DNA of 23,583 nt, taken from positions 1 to 23,583 of the forward strand of contig SKPV01000291.1 in assembly GCA_007119345.1 (NCBI GenBank). Reading direction: 5' to 3'. Positions 1 through 6,286 of the stretch are shown piece by piece. Positions within the stretch are counted from its first letter, which is position 1, and each line of letters begins with the position of its first letter. A program made the translations under genes and the position numbers. The notes beneath the pieces are model-generated. The model did no database searches. It had not been told where the DNA came from and worked only from the letters and a program-made list of their open reading frames with translations. The stretch comes from Halovivax sp. (GTDB taxonomy: Archaea; Halobacteriota; Halobacteria; Halobacteriales; Natrialbaceae).

Positions 1-719
1 CCCTGTTCGGGGTGGCCGCCGGCGTGGGCGGGCTCGCCGCGGAAGGTGGCCTCGAAGTGGCGAACCGCGAGGAAGCCGTCGATGCCGGCGACGACCTCGC
101 CCGTCGGGTGGTCCAGCCCGACGTGGAGCGCGAGGAGGTAGTCGACGTCCGCGAGGTGCTCGCTCCTGGCCATCGCCTTTCCGCCGCCGATGACCTCCTC
201 TGCGGGCTGGAAGAAGACCTTCAACGTGCCCGCGAAGTCCACCTCGCCCGCGGCGACCGCCTCGAGGACGCCGACGCCGATCGCCGCGTGGGCGTCGTGG
301 CCGCAGGCGTGCATCGATTCGCCGGTCTCGGAGCGAAAGCCCTCCGCGGCGGGGACGTGGTCCTCGTCGTCGGACTCGGGCTGGGGGAGGCCGTCGATGT
401 CGACGCGGAGGCCGACCGTGGGTCCGTCGCCCCGGTCGAGGACGGCCACGGCGCCCGTGTAACCGCCCTCCAGGCGCTCGAGGGTCTCGGGATCGGCGCC
501 CGCCTCCCGGGCTCGCTCGTGCCAGCGCTCGAGTTCGTCGTCGTCGGGGACCGCCAGGCGGTGCTCGGTCGCGATCGCGTCGGGGCCGACGTGGAGGCCG
601 TCGAGGTCGAGCGCGGCGAGGCGGTCGACGAGTCTGGCCGTCGTCTCGAACTCGCACCACGCGGGCTCCGGATGGCGGTGGAGCTCGCGGCGGAGCGCCA
701 CCGGGTCGTCTGCGGACAT
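1..719 (-). CDS. AbgA-like M20D amidohydrolase, N-terminal part
   Basis: Zinc-dependent amidohydrolase of peptidase family M20D, cytoplasmic (no signal peptide). The visible 239 residues resemble p-aminobenzoyl-glutamate hydrolase subunit A. They show the opening RRELHRHPEP, a charged helical insert at about residues 60-84, the first metal-binding stretch GLRVDIDGLP (residues 103-112), the M20D motif HACGHD (137-142; C139 and H141 are likely ligands), QPAEE (171-175) and LALHVG (196-201). The lid domain begins at about 214. The gene runs off the left edge, so the last third is missing. The ATG at 719 is chosen because a TATA-like box lies about 27 bp upstream. Family knowledge: members remove acyl groups from amino acids such as N-acyl-glutamate or indole-acetyl conjugates. 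The exact substrate is not readable from sequence. Confidence 0.88.
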   Translation of the reverse strand, partial: MSADDPVALRRELHRHPEPAWCEFETTARLVDRLAALDLDGLHVGPDAIATEHRLAVPDDDELERWHERAREAGADPETLERLEGGYTGAVAVLDRGDGPTVGLRVDIDGLPQPESDDEDHVPAAEGFRSETGESMHACGHDAHAAIGVGVLEAVAAGEVDFAGTLKVFFQPAEEVIGGGKAMARSEHLADVDYLLALHVGLDHPTGEVVAGIDGFLAVRHFEATFRGEPAHAGGHPEQ

Positions 720-943
720 GGTTCGATCGAGGGGCGTGGGCGGTAAAATCGTGCCGGCTCTGCGTCGGGTACCGGACCCGGATCGCGGGGGCGGTCGGCG
801 CGCTCGGATCGGGAAGGCGGAGGCGGTCAGTGGGTCAGGAATCGGATTGCGGGGACGGTCGGTACGTCCGAAATGGAGTTGAACGGCGGGGCGATCGACG
901 CGTCCGGCTCCAGGTTGCGGGGGCGACCGGCGTCAGTCCGCGG
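720..943. other. intergenic region with degenerate repeats
   Basis: Lies between the start of the amidohydrolase gene and the 3' end of the S10-like gene. Three diverged copies of a GATTGCGGGGRCGGTCGG-like stretch begin near 781, 845 and 913, about 64-68 bp apart. Beyond the amidohydrolase promoter I see no gene or RNA. Confidence 0.35.
741..751 (-). promoter_or_regulatory. TATA-like box of the M20 amidohydrolase gene
   Basis: AT-rich core read as CGATTTTACCG on the minus strand. It is centred about 27 bp before the ATG at 719, consistent with a leaderless archaeal promoter. Confidence 0.5.
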
Positions 944-1276
944 TCAGCTGCGGCCCATCCCGCGGATCTGCTCGACCTCGATTTCGATGTGCACCGAGTC
1001 GGGGAACCCGGATTCGGTGACGGCGCGGGCGAACTCCTGGTGGCCGTGGATCTCGAGTTCCCGGGTGAAGACGGTGTAGTCCCAGGAGCCGAAGCTGCGC
1101 TCGTCGTCGGCGTGCAGGCGGCGCCGCTGGGGAACGGTAAACCGCCGCGGCGGGTGGGAGTGGGGCCCCTTCAGCGCCGCCCCCTTGCGCTCCGCCGTGG
1201 TCTTTACGTCCTCGACGAATCCGTCGAGGGCGGCCCGATCGCCGCTCTGGAGCGTGAGGCGGGTGACGAAGGTCAT
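944..1276 (-). CDS. uS10-like ribosomal protein paralogue
   Basis: Protein of 110 residues related to ribosomal protein S10 (uS10/mL48 family). It has the S10 layout: an N-terminal strand (MTFVTRLTLQ), an alpha helix, then a loop with KGPHSHPPRRFTVPQRRR (residues 36-53) equivalent to the conserved S10 segment GPIPLPTK, then WDYTVFTREL (66-75) and a C-terminal strand VHIEIEVEQ. Its sequence is unlike the canonical haloarchaeal S10 that I recall beside the EF-1alpha gene, so I infer a second divergent copy and not the housekeeping rps10. It may act at the ribosome or may have lost that role. It is divergent from the Nudix gene. The ATG at 1276 follows a TATA-like box; an upstream extension in the same frame looks non-coding (Arg/Ser-rich). 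Confidence 0.8.
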   Translation of the reverse strand: MTFVTRLTLQSGDRAALDGFVEDVKTTAERKGAALKGPHSHPPRRFTVPQRRRLHADDERSFGSWDYTVFTRELEIHGHQEFARAVTESGFPDSVHIEIEVEQIRGMGRS

Positions 1277-1306
1277 CGGTCGTTGCCCAGACTCCGCCGC
1301 GGGACC

Positions 1307-1315
1307 GTAAAAATC
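1307..1315 (-). promoter_or_regulatory. TATA-like box of the S10-like gene
   Basis: Minus-strand core GATTTTTAC, about 35 bp before the ATG at 1276. It shares the 130-bp divergent region with the Nudix promoter. Confidence 0.45.
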
Positions 1316-1319
1316 TCCC

Positions 1320-1370
1320 GTGTTCGGACGGACGGTCCAGTCTCTCGTCCGTGTTCGGACCGACGGTCCG
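1320..1370. promoter_or_regulatory. 19-bp direct repeat, possible operator
   Basis: Two copies of GTGTTCGGACSGACGGTCC, at 1320-1338 and 1351-1369, differ at one base and are 31 bp apart (about three helical turns). The second copy contains the palindrome CGGACC-GAC-GGTCCG (1356-1370). It directly abuts the TATA-like box of the Nudix gene, where BRE/TFB or a repressor would bind. No regulator is encoded beside it. Confidence 0.45.
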
Positions 1371-1378
1371 ATATTCTC
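1371..1378 (+). promoter_or_regulatory. TATA-like box of the Nudix gene
   Basis: ATATTCTC, centred about 33 bp before the ATG at 1407, immediately after the palindromic half of the direct repeat. Confidence 0.45.
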
Positions 1379-1406
1379 ATTACGGCTCGGCCGGTAAATC
1401 CCGCCA

Positions 1407-1844
1407 ATGGCAGTCGAAGCTACGAGCGCAGGCGCGATCCTCTTCCGCGACACGCGGGGCCGGCGCGAGTATCTTCTGCTCAAGAGCCGCCCCGGGGACT
1501 GGGAGTTTCCGAAGGGCGGTGTCGAGGGAGACGAAGAACTACAGCAGACGGCTATCCGCGAAGTCAAGGAAGAGGCAGGAATCGATCAGTTCAGACTACT
1601 CGACGGCTTTCGCGAGGACTACAGCTACGTCTTCGAGGCGAACGGAACGACCATCCACAAGACGGTCCACCTGTTCATCGCGAAGTCCTACGAGGCGAGC
1701 GCGGAGCTCTCGAACGAGCACCGCGACCTCCAGTGGCGCGACTACGAGCAGGCGGTCAACACCGTCACGCAGGACGGGCCCCGCGAGATCCTCGAGGAGG
1801 CTCACGAGTTCATCGACGAGCTGGAGGACGAACAGGAGATCTAA
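1407..1844 (+). CDS. Nudix hydrolase, Ap4A-hydrolase-like
   Basis: Cytosolic Nudix hydrolase of 145 residues, most like bis(5'-nucleosyl)-tetraphosphatase (NUDT2 type), which cleaves Ap4A and related dinucleotides to ATP and AMP. The Nudix box spans residues 37-59 and fits GX5EX7REUXEEXGU exactly: G37, E43, R51-E52-V53, E55-E56, G58, I59. The preceding WEFPKGG is typical of the family, as is the N-terminal strand SAGAILF. The acidic C-terminus (ELEDEQEI) fits a halophile. The ATG is supported by the upstream TATA-like box and gives a normal full-length family member. Substrate assignment within Nudix proteins is uncertain: an mRNA-decapping or nucleoside-diphosphate role cannot be excluded. 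Confidence 0.88.
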   Translation: MAVEATSAGAILFRDTRGRREYLLLKSRPGDWEFPKGGVEGDEELQQTAIREVKEEAGIDQFRLLDGFREDYSYVFEANGTTIHKTVHLFIAKSYEASAELSNEHRDLQWRDYEQAVNTVTQDGPREILEEAHEFIDELEDEQEI

Positions 1845-1957
1845 CGCCGGAGAGCGGCCCGTCTCCCCGGCTTCGAAGCGGCCGCTCCGATCGAACGATC
1901 GCCCGTCGTCGCCGAACCTCGTAACTGTTTTCTCCCTGTTCCGGCTTGTCGAGACCG

Positions 1958-2662
1958 ATGCTCGAGGAGGCGTTCTCCTACGCCGTCCGCGGCGACTGGA
2001 AGCGACGGGCGATCCGCGGCGGCGCCATCGCCGCGCCCGTCGTGATCCTCCTACCGGTTGCGCTGTTGTGGAATCCGTCGCTCGCGATCGTCGCGCTCCT
2101 CGCGGGCGTCCCGCTGGTCGGGTACGCGCTCCGGGTCCTCGCCGAACCGATCGCGGACGAGGAGCCGCCGGCGATCGCCGAGCCGCTGGGACTCGTCCGC
2201 ACCGGAATCGTCGGTGCGGGCGTTCTGATCGGCTACGCGATCCTTCCGGCGGTCGCCGTCGCGGCGGGCGTCTGGGGCCTGGCGGGATCGGACGTCGGAC
2301 TCTGGACCGTCGCTGTCCCGGCGGGGGCGGCCTTCGCGATCGGCGCCTACCTGGCCCCCGCGGCGATGTTCGCGGTCGCGCGGTCGGGGTCGCTCACCGG
2401 CGCGGCGGACTGGGGTGTGATCGTCCGCGCCGCGAGCGGGCTTCCCTACGTTTCGGCGACGCTCCAGTCGCTCGTGGTCTGGTTCACCGCCGGCGGCGTC
2501 GCGGTGATGCTGCTCGTCACCGTGTTCGGGCTCCTCGCCGTCCCGACCGTCGTCTTCTTCTCCCTCCTGGTGGTCGCCCGGCTGTACGCGCACGCGATCG
2601 TCGCGACGATCGATCCGTCGGCGGTCGCGGCCGCGAACGAGGAGTCGATGCCGGGAATGTGA
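1958..2662 (+). CDS. DUF4013-like multi-pass membrane protein
   Basis: Protein of 234 residues with an opening typical of DUF4013 proteins (MLEEAFSYAVRGDWKRR) followed by hydrophobic segments at about residues 24-50, 78-103, 107-131 and a long helical pair at about 155-207. It has no signal peptide and no catalytic motif. DUF4013 proteins are common in archaea and have no established function; a membrane-organising or transport role is a guess. The ATG at 1958 is preferred over a TTG four codons upstream because the family starts with MLEEA. An AT-rich stretch (AACTGTTTTC, 1922-1931) about 31 bp upstream may be its promoter. Confidence 0.72.
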   Translation: MLEEAFSYAVRGDWKRRAIRGGAIAAPVVILLPVALLWNPSLAIVALLAGVPLVGYALRVLAEPIADEEPPAIAEPLGLVRTGIVGAGVLIGYAILPAVAVAAGVWGLAGSDVGLWTVAVPAGAAFAIGAYLAPAAMFAVARSGSLTGAADWGVIVRAASGLPYVSATLQSLVVWFTAGGVAVMLLVTVFGLLAVPTVVFFSLLVVARLYAHAIVATIDPSAVAAANEESMPGM

Positions 2663-2804
2663 GCCGCGAGGGACGCCGGGCTCGCGGGCCGTGAGCCCCG
2701 GAGGAGTCCGTGTCGGCTACGTTACCAGGCGCGCCTCGCCGGGTTCGGACCGGAGTGACCTCAACCCGCGCTCGCGCCGGGGTCGGGATCGGGTTCGGAG
2801 CCGC

Positions 2805-2814
2805 AAGGTTTTCG
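2805..2814 (+). promoter_or_regulatory. TATA-like box of the DUF5787-like gene
   Basis: AAGGTTTTCG, centred about 28 bp before the GTG at 2837; this supports the GTG as a leaderless start. Confidence 0.4.
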
Positions 2815-2836
2815 CGGTCGGGTTCCAACGACCGCC

Positions 2837-3874
2837 GTGGACTTCGTCGCGAGCGAGTTCGGGTTCGAACTGCGCACCTGCCGGTGGGCCGAGCGCGCGT
2901 GGCCGCCGGGCGAGCCCCGCGAGTCCGCCGTGCTCGTCGCCCGCCAGCTGGGAACGAAGCGCCGGCGCTGGGACACCGTCGTCCTGGAGTGCGACCCCGA
3001 GGGACTGCGCGAACGCTCGCGATTCGGCCCGGAACGCCTCGACGGCGACCTTCTCGACGTCGTCCAGCACGCTCCCGAGGAGTGGGCGTACTACCGCGAC
3101 GCCTTGCCCGATCCCGGCTACCCGTGGCGCTACGTCCGCGAGTCGATCCACCGCGCCGACGACCGCGGGATCCTCGAGACCCGCCGCGACGGACGGCGGA
3201 TCGAGATTCGCCGCCGGTGGCCCTACCCCGACTGGCTCGAGCGCGTGATCGCGATCGAGAACAAGCCCGACCTGGACGCGAGCGCCGCCCGCGTCCTCGG
3301 TCCGCAACTCGAGTTCGACGTGGCGACGGCGCTCGCGGACGAGGTCTGGGTCGCCACCCGAACCACGGGCGAGCGCGTCGAGCCGGCGCTCCTCGAGGAC
3401 CTGCCGGTGGAAGCCGGCATCCTCGCGCTCGATCCCGACGGGTTGACGGCCGAGGTGGCGTGGTACCCCCGAACGCTGGCGGTGGACGAGCCCGGAACGC
3501 GCATCCTCGAACGACCCTCGGGCGGGATTCGCGACGCCTCCGCGTCGCGGTTCGAGTACGTCGAGCCCGACGAGAAGGCGGCCACGCGCCTGGCGATCGC
3601 CGAGCGCGCCTACGAACGCGGCTGGCGGTCCTACGTCGACACGATGCGCCCCGACTGCCGGTACTTCGAGACGCGGACCGACGGGCAGGCGCTTCCGTTT
3701 TGTGCGGCGAAGGGCCGCCAGCAGACGGCCCGCGAGTGTGCGGGATCGTGCGGGGATTTCGAACCCGAACCGCCCGCGTGGCGCCAGCTCGGATGGCCGA
3801 TCGAGGGCGGCCCGGGAAAACGGATCCGCGCGGTGCTCGAGGACAGGCGCGAGCGGCGACGGCCCGAGCGATGA
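2837..3874 (+). CDS. DUF5787-like protein with PD-(D/E)XK-like motif
   Basis: Haloarchaeal protein of 345 residues that I match from memory to DUF5787; function unknown. Seen directly: RRWDTVVLECD (residues 43-53), GYPWRYVRESIHRA (94-107, winged-helix-like), then PYPDWLERVIAIENKPD (129-145). The last stretch contains P131-D132, eight residues, then E141-N-K143, which is the signature spacing of PD-(D/E)XK nucleases. Near the C-terminus is a cysteine cluster C274, C289, C301 and C305 in the context CRYFE...FCAAKGRQQ...CAGSC; further cysteines are C15 and C52. This could bind Zn or an Fe-S cluster. I infer a possible DNA-processing enzyme; no biochemical role is known to me. The GTG start is used because no suitable ATG lies nearby and a TATA-like box is correctly placed. 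Confidence 0.75.
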   Translation: MDFVASEFGFELRTCRWAERAWPPGEPRESAVLVARQLGTKRRRWDTVVLECDPEGLRERSRFGPERLDGDLLDVVQHAPEEWAYYRDALPDPGYPWRYVRESIHRADDRGILETRRDGRRIEIRRRWPYPDWLERVIAIENKPDLDASAARVLGPQLEFDVATALADEVWVATRTTGERVEPALLEDLPVEAGILALDPDGLTAEVAWYPRTLAVDEPGTRILERPSGGIRDASASRFEYVEPDEKAATRLAIAERAYERGWRSYVDTMRPDCRYFETRTDGQALPFCAAKGRQQTARECAGSCGDFEPEPPAWRQLGWPIEGGPGKRIRAVLEDRRERRRPER

Positions 3875-3880
3875 GGGTCG

Positions 3881-4516
3881 CTACGGAGTCGACGGTCCGC
3901 CATCGTCCGCCCCGTCGCGGAGTTCGGCGTCGAGGAACGCCCCGACGCGTTCGGCGATCTTCAGCCGTTGGCCGACGAAGAAGTGATCGCCCGACAGCTC
4001 GACGACGGCCGCGTCCCGTTCCCGGGCCCGGTCGACGACCGGCCTCCAGTCGACGGTCTCGTCTCGCGAGCCGTACAGCACCTGTAGCGCCGCCCCCTCG
4101 TCGAGTTCGCCGAGCGCGGCGACGACGTCCAGTTCGGGACCCAGGCTCGCGGTCGGCGCCAGCGCGGAGACGGCGGCGATCTCGCGATCGACAGAGGCGG
4201 CCGCGAGGATCGCCTCCGAGGCGCCGAAGCTGTACCCGAACAGTCCGACGCGGTCGGCCTGATCGGCGGCCCACCGGACGGCGTTTCGGACGTCCTCGCG
4301 CTCGCCCACGCCCTCGTCCCAGGGCCCGTAGTCGATCCGGAGGCAGCCGATCCCGCGGTCGGTGAGGGCGTCGCCGACCGCCCGGAGGCGCCCGTCGGTT
4401 CGGCTGCCGCCGTGTCGGGGATGGGGCGGACACGCGACGACGAGCGCGTCCGGGTCGGCGGGACCGTCTCGACTCCCGCGAACGTCGCGGCCGCCCGGAA
4501 TCAGGACGTCGGTCAT
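3881..4516 (-). CDS. alpha/beta hydrolase (dienelactone-hydrolase-like)
   Basis: Cytosolic alpha/beta hydrolase of 211 residues. The nucleophile elbow is GYSFGAS, with S96 as nucleophile. The likely acid is D152 in LYGSRDETVDW and the base H178 in SGDHFF. PPHPRHGG (residues 30-37) supplies the oxyanion region. The acid loop and the GDHFF ending resemble the small serine hydrolases annotated as dienelactone hydrolase or KANL3/Tex30-like. It converges on the DUF5787-like gene, whose stop is only six bases from this gene's stop. The ATG at 4516 is the first that gives the expected N-terminal strands; sequence further upstream in this frame is low-complexity and repeat-derived. Substrate unknown, probably a small ester or lactone. 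Confidence 0.8.
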   Translation of the reverse strand: MTDVLIPGGRDVRGSRDGPADPDALVVACPPHPRHGGSRTDGRLRAVGDALTDRGIGCLRIDYGPWDEGVGEREDVRNAVRWAADQADRVGLFGYSFGASEAILAAASVDREIAAVSALAPTASLGPELDVVAALGELDEGAALQVLYGSRDETVDWRPVVDRARERDAAVVELSGDHFFVGQRLKIAERVGAFLDAELRDGADDGGPSTP

Positions 4517-4570
4517 GGGCGGAGGTGGGTGGTCGCGGTCCTTGAATCCTCCCGACCGGATCGATCGGCG

Positions 4571-4617
4571 CTCCGGTGGCTCCGTCCGTCGTGGACCTCC
4601 GGTGGCTCCGTCCGTCG
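4571..4617. repeat. two copies of a 21-bp direct repeat, period 26
   Basis: CTCCGGTGGCTCCGTCCGTC followed by G occurs identically at 4571-4591 and 4597-4617, with a degenerate third fragment (CCTCCGTGG) to 4630. It lies between the divergent alpha/beta hydrolase and HPP genes, upstream of the HPP promoter. Confidence 0.7.
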
Positions 4618-4657
4618 CGAGCCTCCGTGGACGGTCGGGCGAGCAATGCCGGCGAGC

Positions 4658-4668
4658 CCTTTTGGTAG
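4658..4668 (+). promoter_or_regulatory. TATA-like box of the HPP gene
   Basis: CCTTTTGGTAG, centred about 29 bp before the GTG at 4692. Confidence 0.4.
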
Positions 4669-4691
4669 CCCGAGCACGCACAGGTACGTGC

Positions 4692-5237
4692 GTGGCAGCG
4701 TTCGAACTGGACCTCAGGGACGAGTACAGCGCGACGCTGAACACGTTCTTTCACTTCGCCGTCCTGGGGATCATCACGATCGCGACGGGTCGCCCGTTCC
4801 TGTTCCCGAGCCTGGGCCCTTCCGCGTACCTCCTGGCGACCGGTGAGCAACCGAGAGAGGAGGGTGCCTACCACGTCATCGGCGGGCACGCCGTCGCCGT
4901 CGCCGCCGGCCTGATCGCTTACGCTTTGTTCGCGAACGAGGTCAGCGCGTACGTCGTCTTCGACCGCCCCGACCCCGCCTTCACGATGGAGCTCCTCTAC
5001 CTCTCCGCGAGCGCGACGGTGGCGATGATGTTGACCACCGCGACGATGCTCGTCACGAAGACGAACCACCCCGCCGCCTGCGCGACGACCCTGATCGTCG
5101 GCCTCGGCCTCATGGGCGGGCTGGAAGACGCCCTCATCATCGTGGGCGCGGTCATCGTCCTCTGGTACGTCCACGAACACGTCATCTCGAGGGTGGCGAA
5201 AATGTACGGCTTCGAACCGGACGAACCGCGGGAGTGA
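4692..5237 (+). CDS. HPP-family integral membrane protein
   Basis: Membrane protein of 181 residues with four predicted helices: about residues 19-34, 62-82, 100-122 and 145-163. Family signatures are FPSLGPSAYLLAT (38-50) after the first helix and TNHPAACATTLIVG (124-137), the place of the HPP motif; here it reads HPA. Some HPP proteins in bacteria and plastids have been implicated in nitrite transport, but I would not extend that to this protein. The short acidic N-terminus and the C-terminal FEPDEPRE are cytosolic-looking. The GTG at 4692 gives the family-typical length; an upstream in-frame extension is Arg/Ser-rich and overlaps the repeat, so it is not coding. The role here is unknown. 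Confidence 0.8.
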   Translation: MAAFELDLRDEYSATLNTFFHFAVLGIITIATGRPFLFPSLGPSAYLLATGEQPREEGAYHVIGGHAVAVAAGLIAYALFANEVSAYVVFDRPDPAFTMELLYLSASATVAMMLTTATMLVTKTNHPAACATTLIVGLGLMGGLEDALIIVGAVIVLWYVHEHVISRVAKMYGFEPDEPRE

Positions 5238-5252
5238 CGTCGATCTCGGGAT

Positions 5253-5348
5253 CGTCGTTTTCGGGATTCTGGACGGCTTCGGCGTCATCGTATTCGGTGT
5301 TGTGGACGGTTTCAGCGTCGTCGTTTCCAGGCTCGTGGACGGTTTCGG
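5253..5348. repeat. three-unit tandem repeat (30, 33, 33 bp)
   Basis: Units at 5253-5282, 5283-5315 and 5316-5348, each beginning CGTCRT and ending GGACGGYTTCRG, with partial copies on both sides. They fill the 165-bp gap between the convergent HPP and blue-copper genes. Read on the minus strand they would give an 11-residue acidic repeat (DDAETVH...), but no plausible gene carries it. Confidence 0.75.
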
Positions 5349-5402
5349 CGTCGTCGACGACCTCGGATCGTCGCGGCCGACGGCCGGTCACCGATTCGTC
5401 GC

Positions 5403-5954
5403 TCACGGCCGTTCGTACTCGTCCTCGAGGTCGGACCGAACTTGGTCGGTGTGCCGTTCGAGTTGTTCGCGAGCGGCTGCGGGATACGCGTGAGACGGAG
5501 ACGAGAGGCCGGGCTCGCCGTCGAGTTCCGCCGGCCACCCGACGACGATGCTCCCGACCATCCCCCGGGTCTCGTGGACGGTACAGGCGTAGTCGTACAC
5601 CCCTTCCGTCTCGAACGCGTGGTCGAAGGCGGCGTCGCCGGAGAGCGGGTCGCTCGACCACGGCTCGGCGCCGGCCGGAATCCGCGGCTGGTCCCGGTGC
5701 GTCTCCGGGTGGTAGGCGGTCGAATCGTGCGTCCCGCCGTCGACCACCCACTGGACCGTCCCGCCCTCGACGACGTGGGCGACGGGCGGACCGAATCGTT
5801 CCTCGCCGTCGCCGGACGCCAGGACCTCGACGAACGGTTCCGGATTGCCCACTTCGTGTTCGGATTCGTCGTGAACGCACCCGGCGAGACCGCCGACGAG
5901 GGTCGCTCCGCCGGAGGCCAGGAGTGCTCGTCGAGTGGCCGGTCGGCCGCGCAT
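5403..5954 (-). CDS. halocyanin-like blue-copper Tat lipoprotein
   Basis: Exported cupredoxin of 183 residues that would carry electrons at the outer face of the membrane. The N-terminus has twin arginines (R8-R9) and the lipobox LAGC with the lipidated C26, a typical haloarchaeal Tat lipoprotein signal. The cupredoxin domain spans about residues 40-140. The type 1 copper ligands are probably H76 (GGTHDSTAYH), C124, H127 and M132; the last three form CTVHETRGM, matching the C-x2-H-x4-M pattern of halocyanin and plastocyanin. A charged tail of about 40 residues follows. The ATG at 5954 is chosen because it places the Tat motif correctly and has a TATA-like box 27 bp upstream. The physiological redox partner is not encoded nearby. 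Confidence 0.9.
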   Translation of the reverse strand: MRGRPATRRALLASGGATLVGGLAGCVHDESEHEVGNPEPFVEVLASGDGEERFGPPVAHVVEGGTVQWVVDGGTHDSTAYHPETHRDQPRIPAGAEPWSSDPLSGDAAFDHAFETEGVYDYACTVHETRGMVGSIVVGWPAELDGEPGLSSPSHAYPAAAREQLERHTDQVRSDLEDEYERP

Positions 5955-5975
5955 GCGTCGGCATCCGCCGCCCGT

Positions 5976-5986
5976 GGGGAAAAGCG
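5976..5986 (-). promoter_or_regulatory. TATA-like box of the blue-copper gene
   Basis: Minus-strand CGCTTTTCCCC, centred about 27 bp before the ATG at 5954. Confidence 0.4.
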
Positions 5987-6003
5987 CACGCCCAGAACGC
6001 GAT

Positions 6004-6129
6004 ATCCACCGATGCCGACGCCCGATCCATCGATGCCGAGGCCCGATCCACCGATGACGACACCCGAATTCATTGATGCCGACCCCGAATCCACCGATGC
6101 CGAGGCCCTGGCCCACCGATGCCGACCCA
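6004..6129. repeat. six-unit 21-bp tandem repeat
   Basis: Units begin at 6004, 6025, 6046, 6067, 6088 and 6109, all exactly 21 bp, with the consensus ATCCACCGATGCCGAVGCCC plus one more base. CGATGCCGA is the best-kept core. The array sits in the 332-bp divergent region between the blue-copper gene and pspA, upstream of both promoters. The rest of that gap (6130-6253) shows no gene. Confidence 0.85.
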
Positions 6130-6253
6130 TCATTCGGGGAGCGGTAGCGGGGACTCGGGAAGCACCTTCTCACGACGCGTTCGGCCGGAACCGAATCGGG
6201 GCGATTCGGCCATCTGCCCGGCGAATCGGGGGTTCGACTGTTGTCAATGTGAT

Positions 6254-6262
6254 GTTTTTAAG
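6254..6262 (+). promoter_or_regulatory. TATA-like box of pspA
   Basis: GTTTTTAAG, centred about 29 bp before the ATG at 6287; one of the strongest promoter-like sites in the window. Confidence 0.6.
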
Positions 6263-6286
6263 GGCCAAGAGCGACACGTACGTAAC

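Noticed and set aside
2517..5288. Very long open frame on the minus strand (over 900 codons), Arg/Pro/Gly-rich
   Set aside because: It is a GC-driven shadow of the DUF5787-like, alpha/beta hydrolase and HPP genes. Its basic composition is unlike halophile proteins and it has no domain.
5253..5348. Coding acidic 11-residue repeat on the minus strand
   Set aside because: The frame has no credible start and continues into shadow sequence of the copper-protein gene in another frame.
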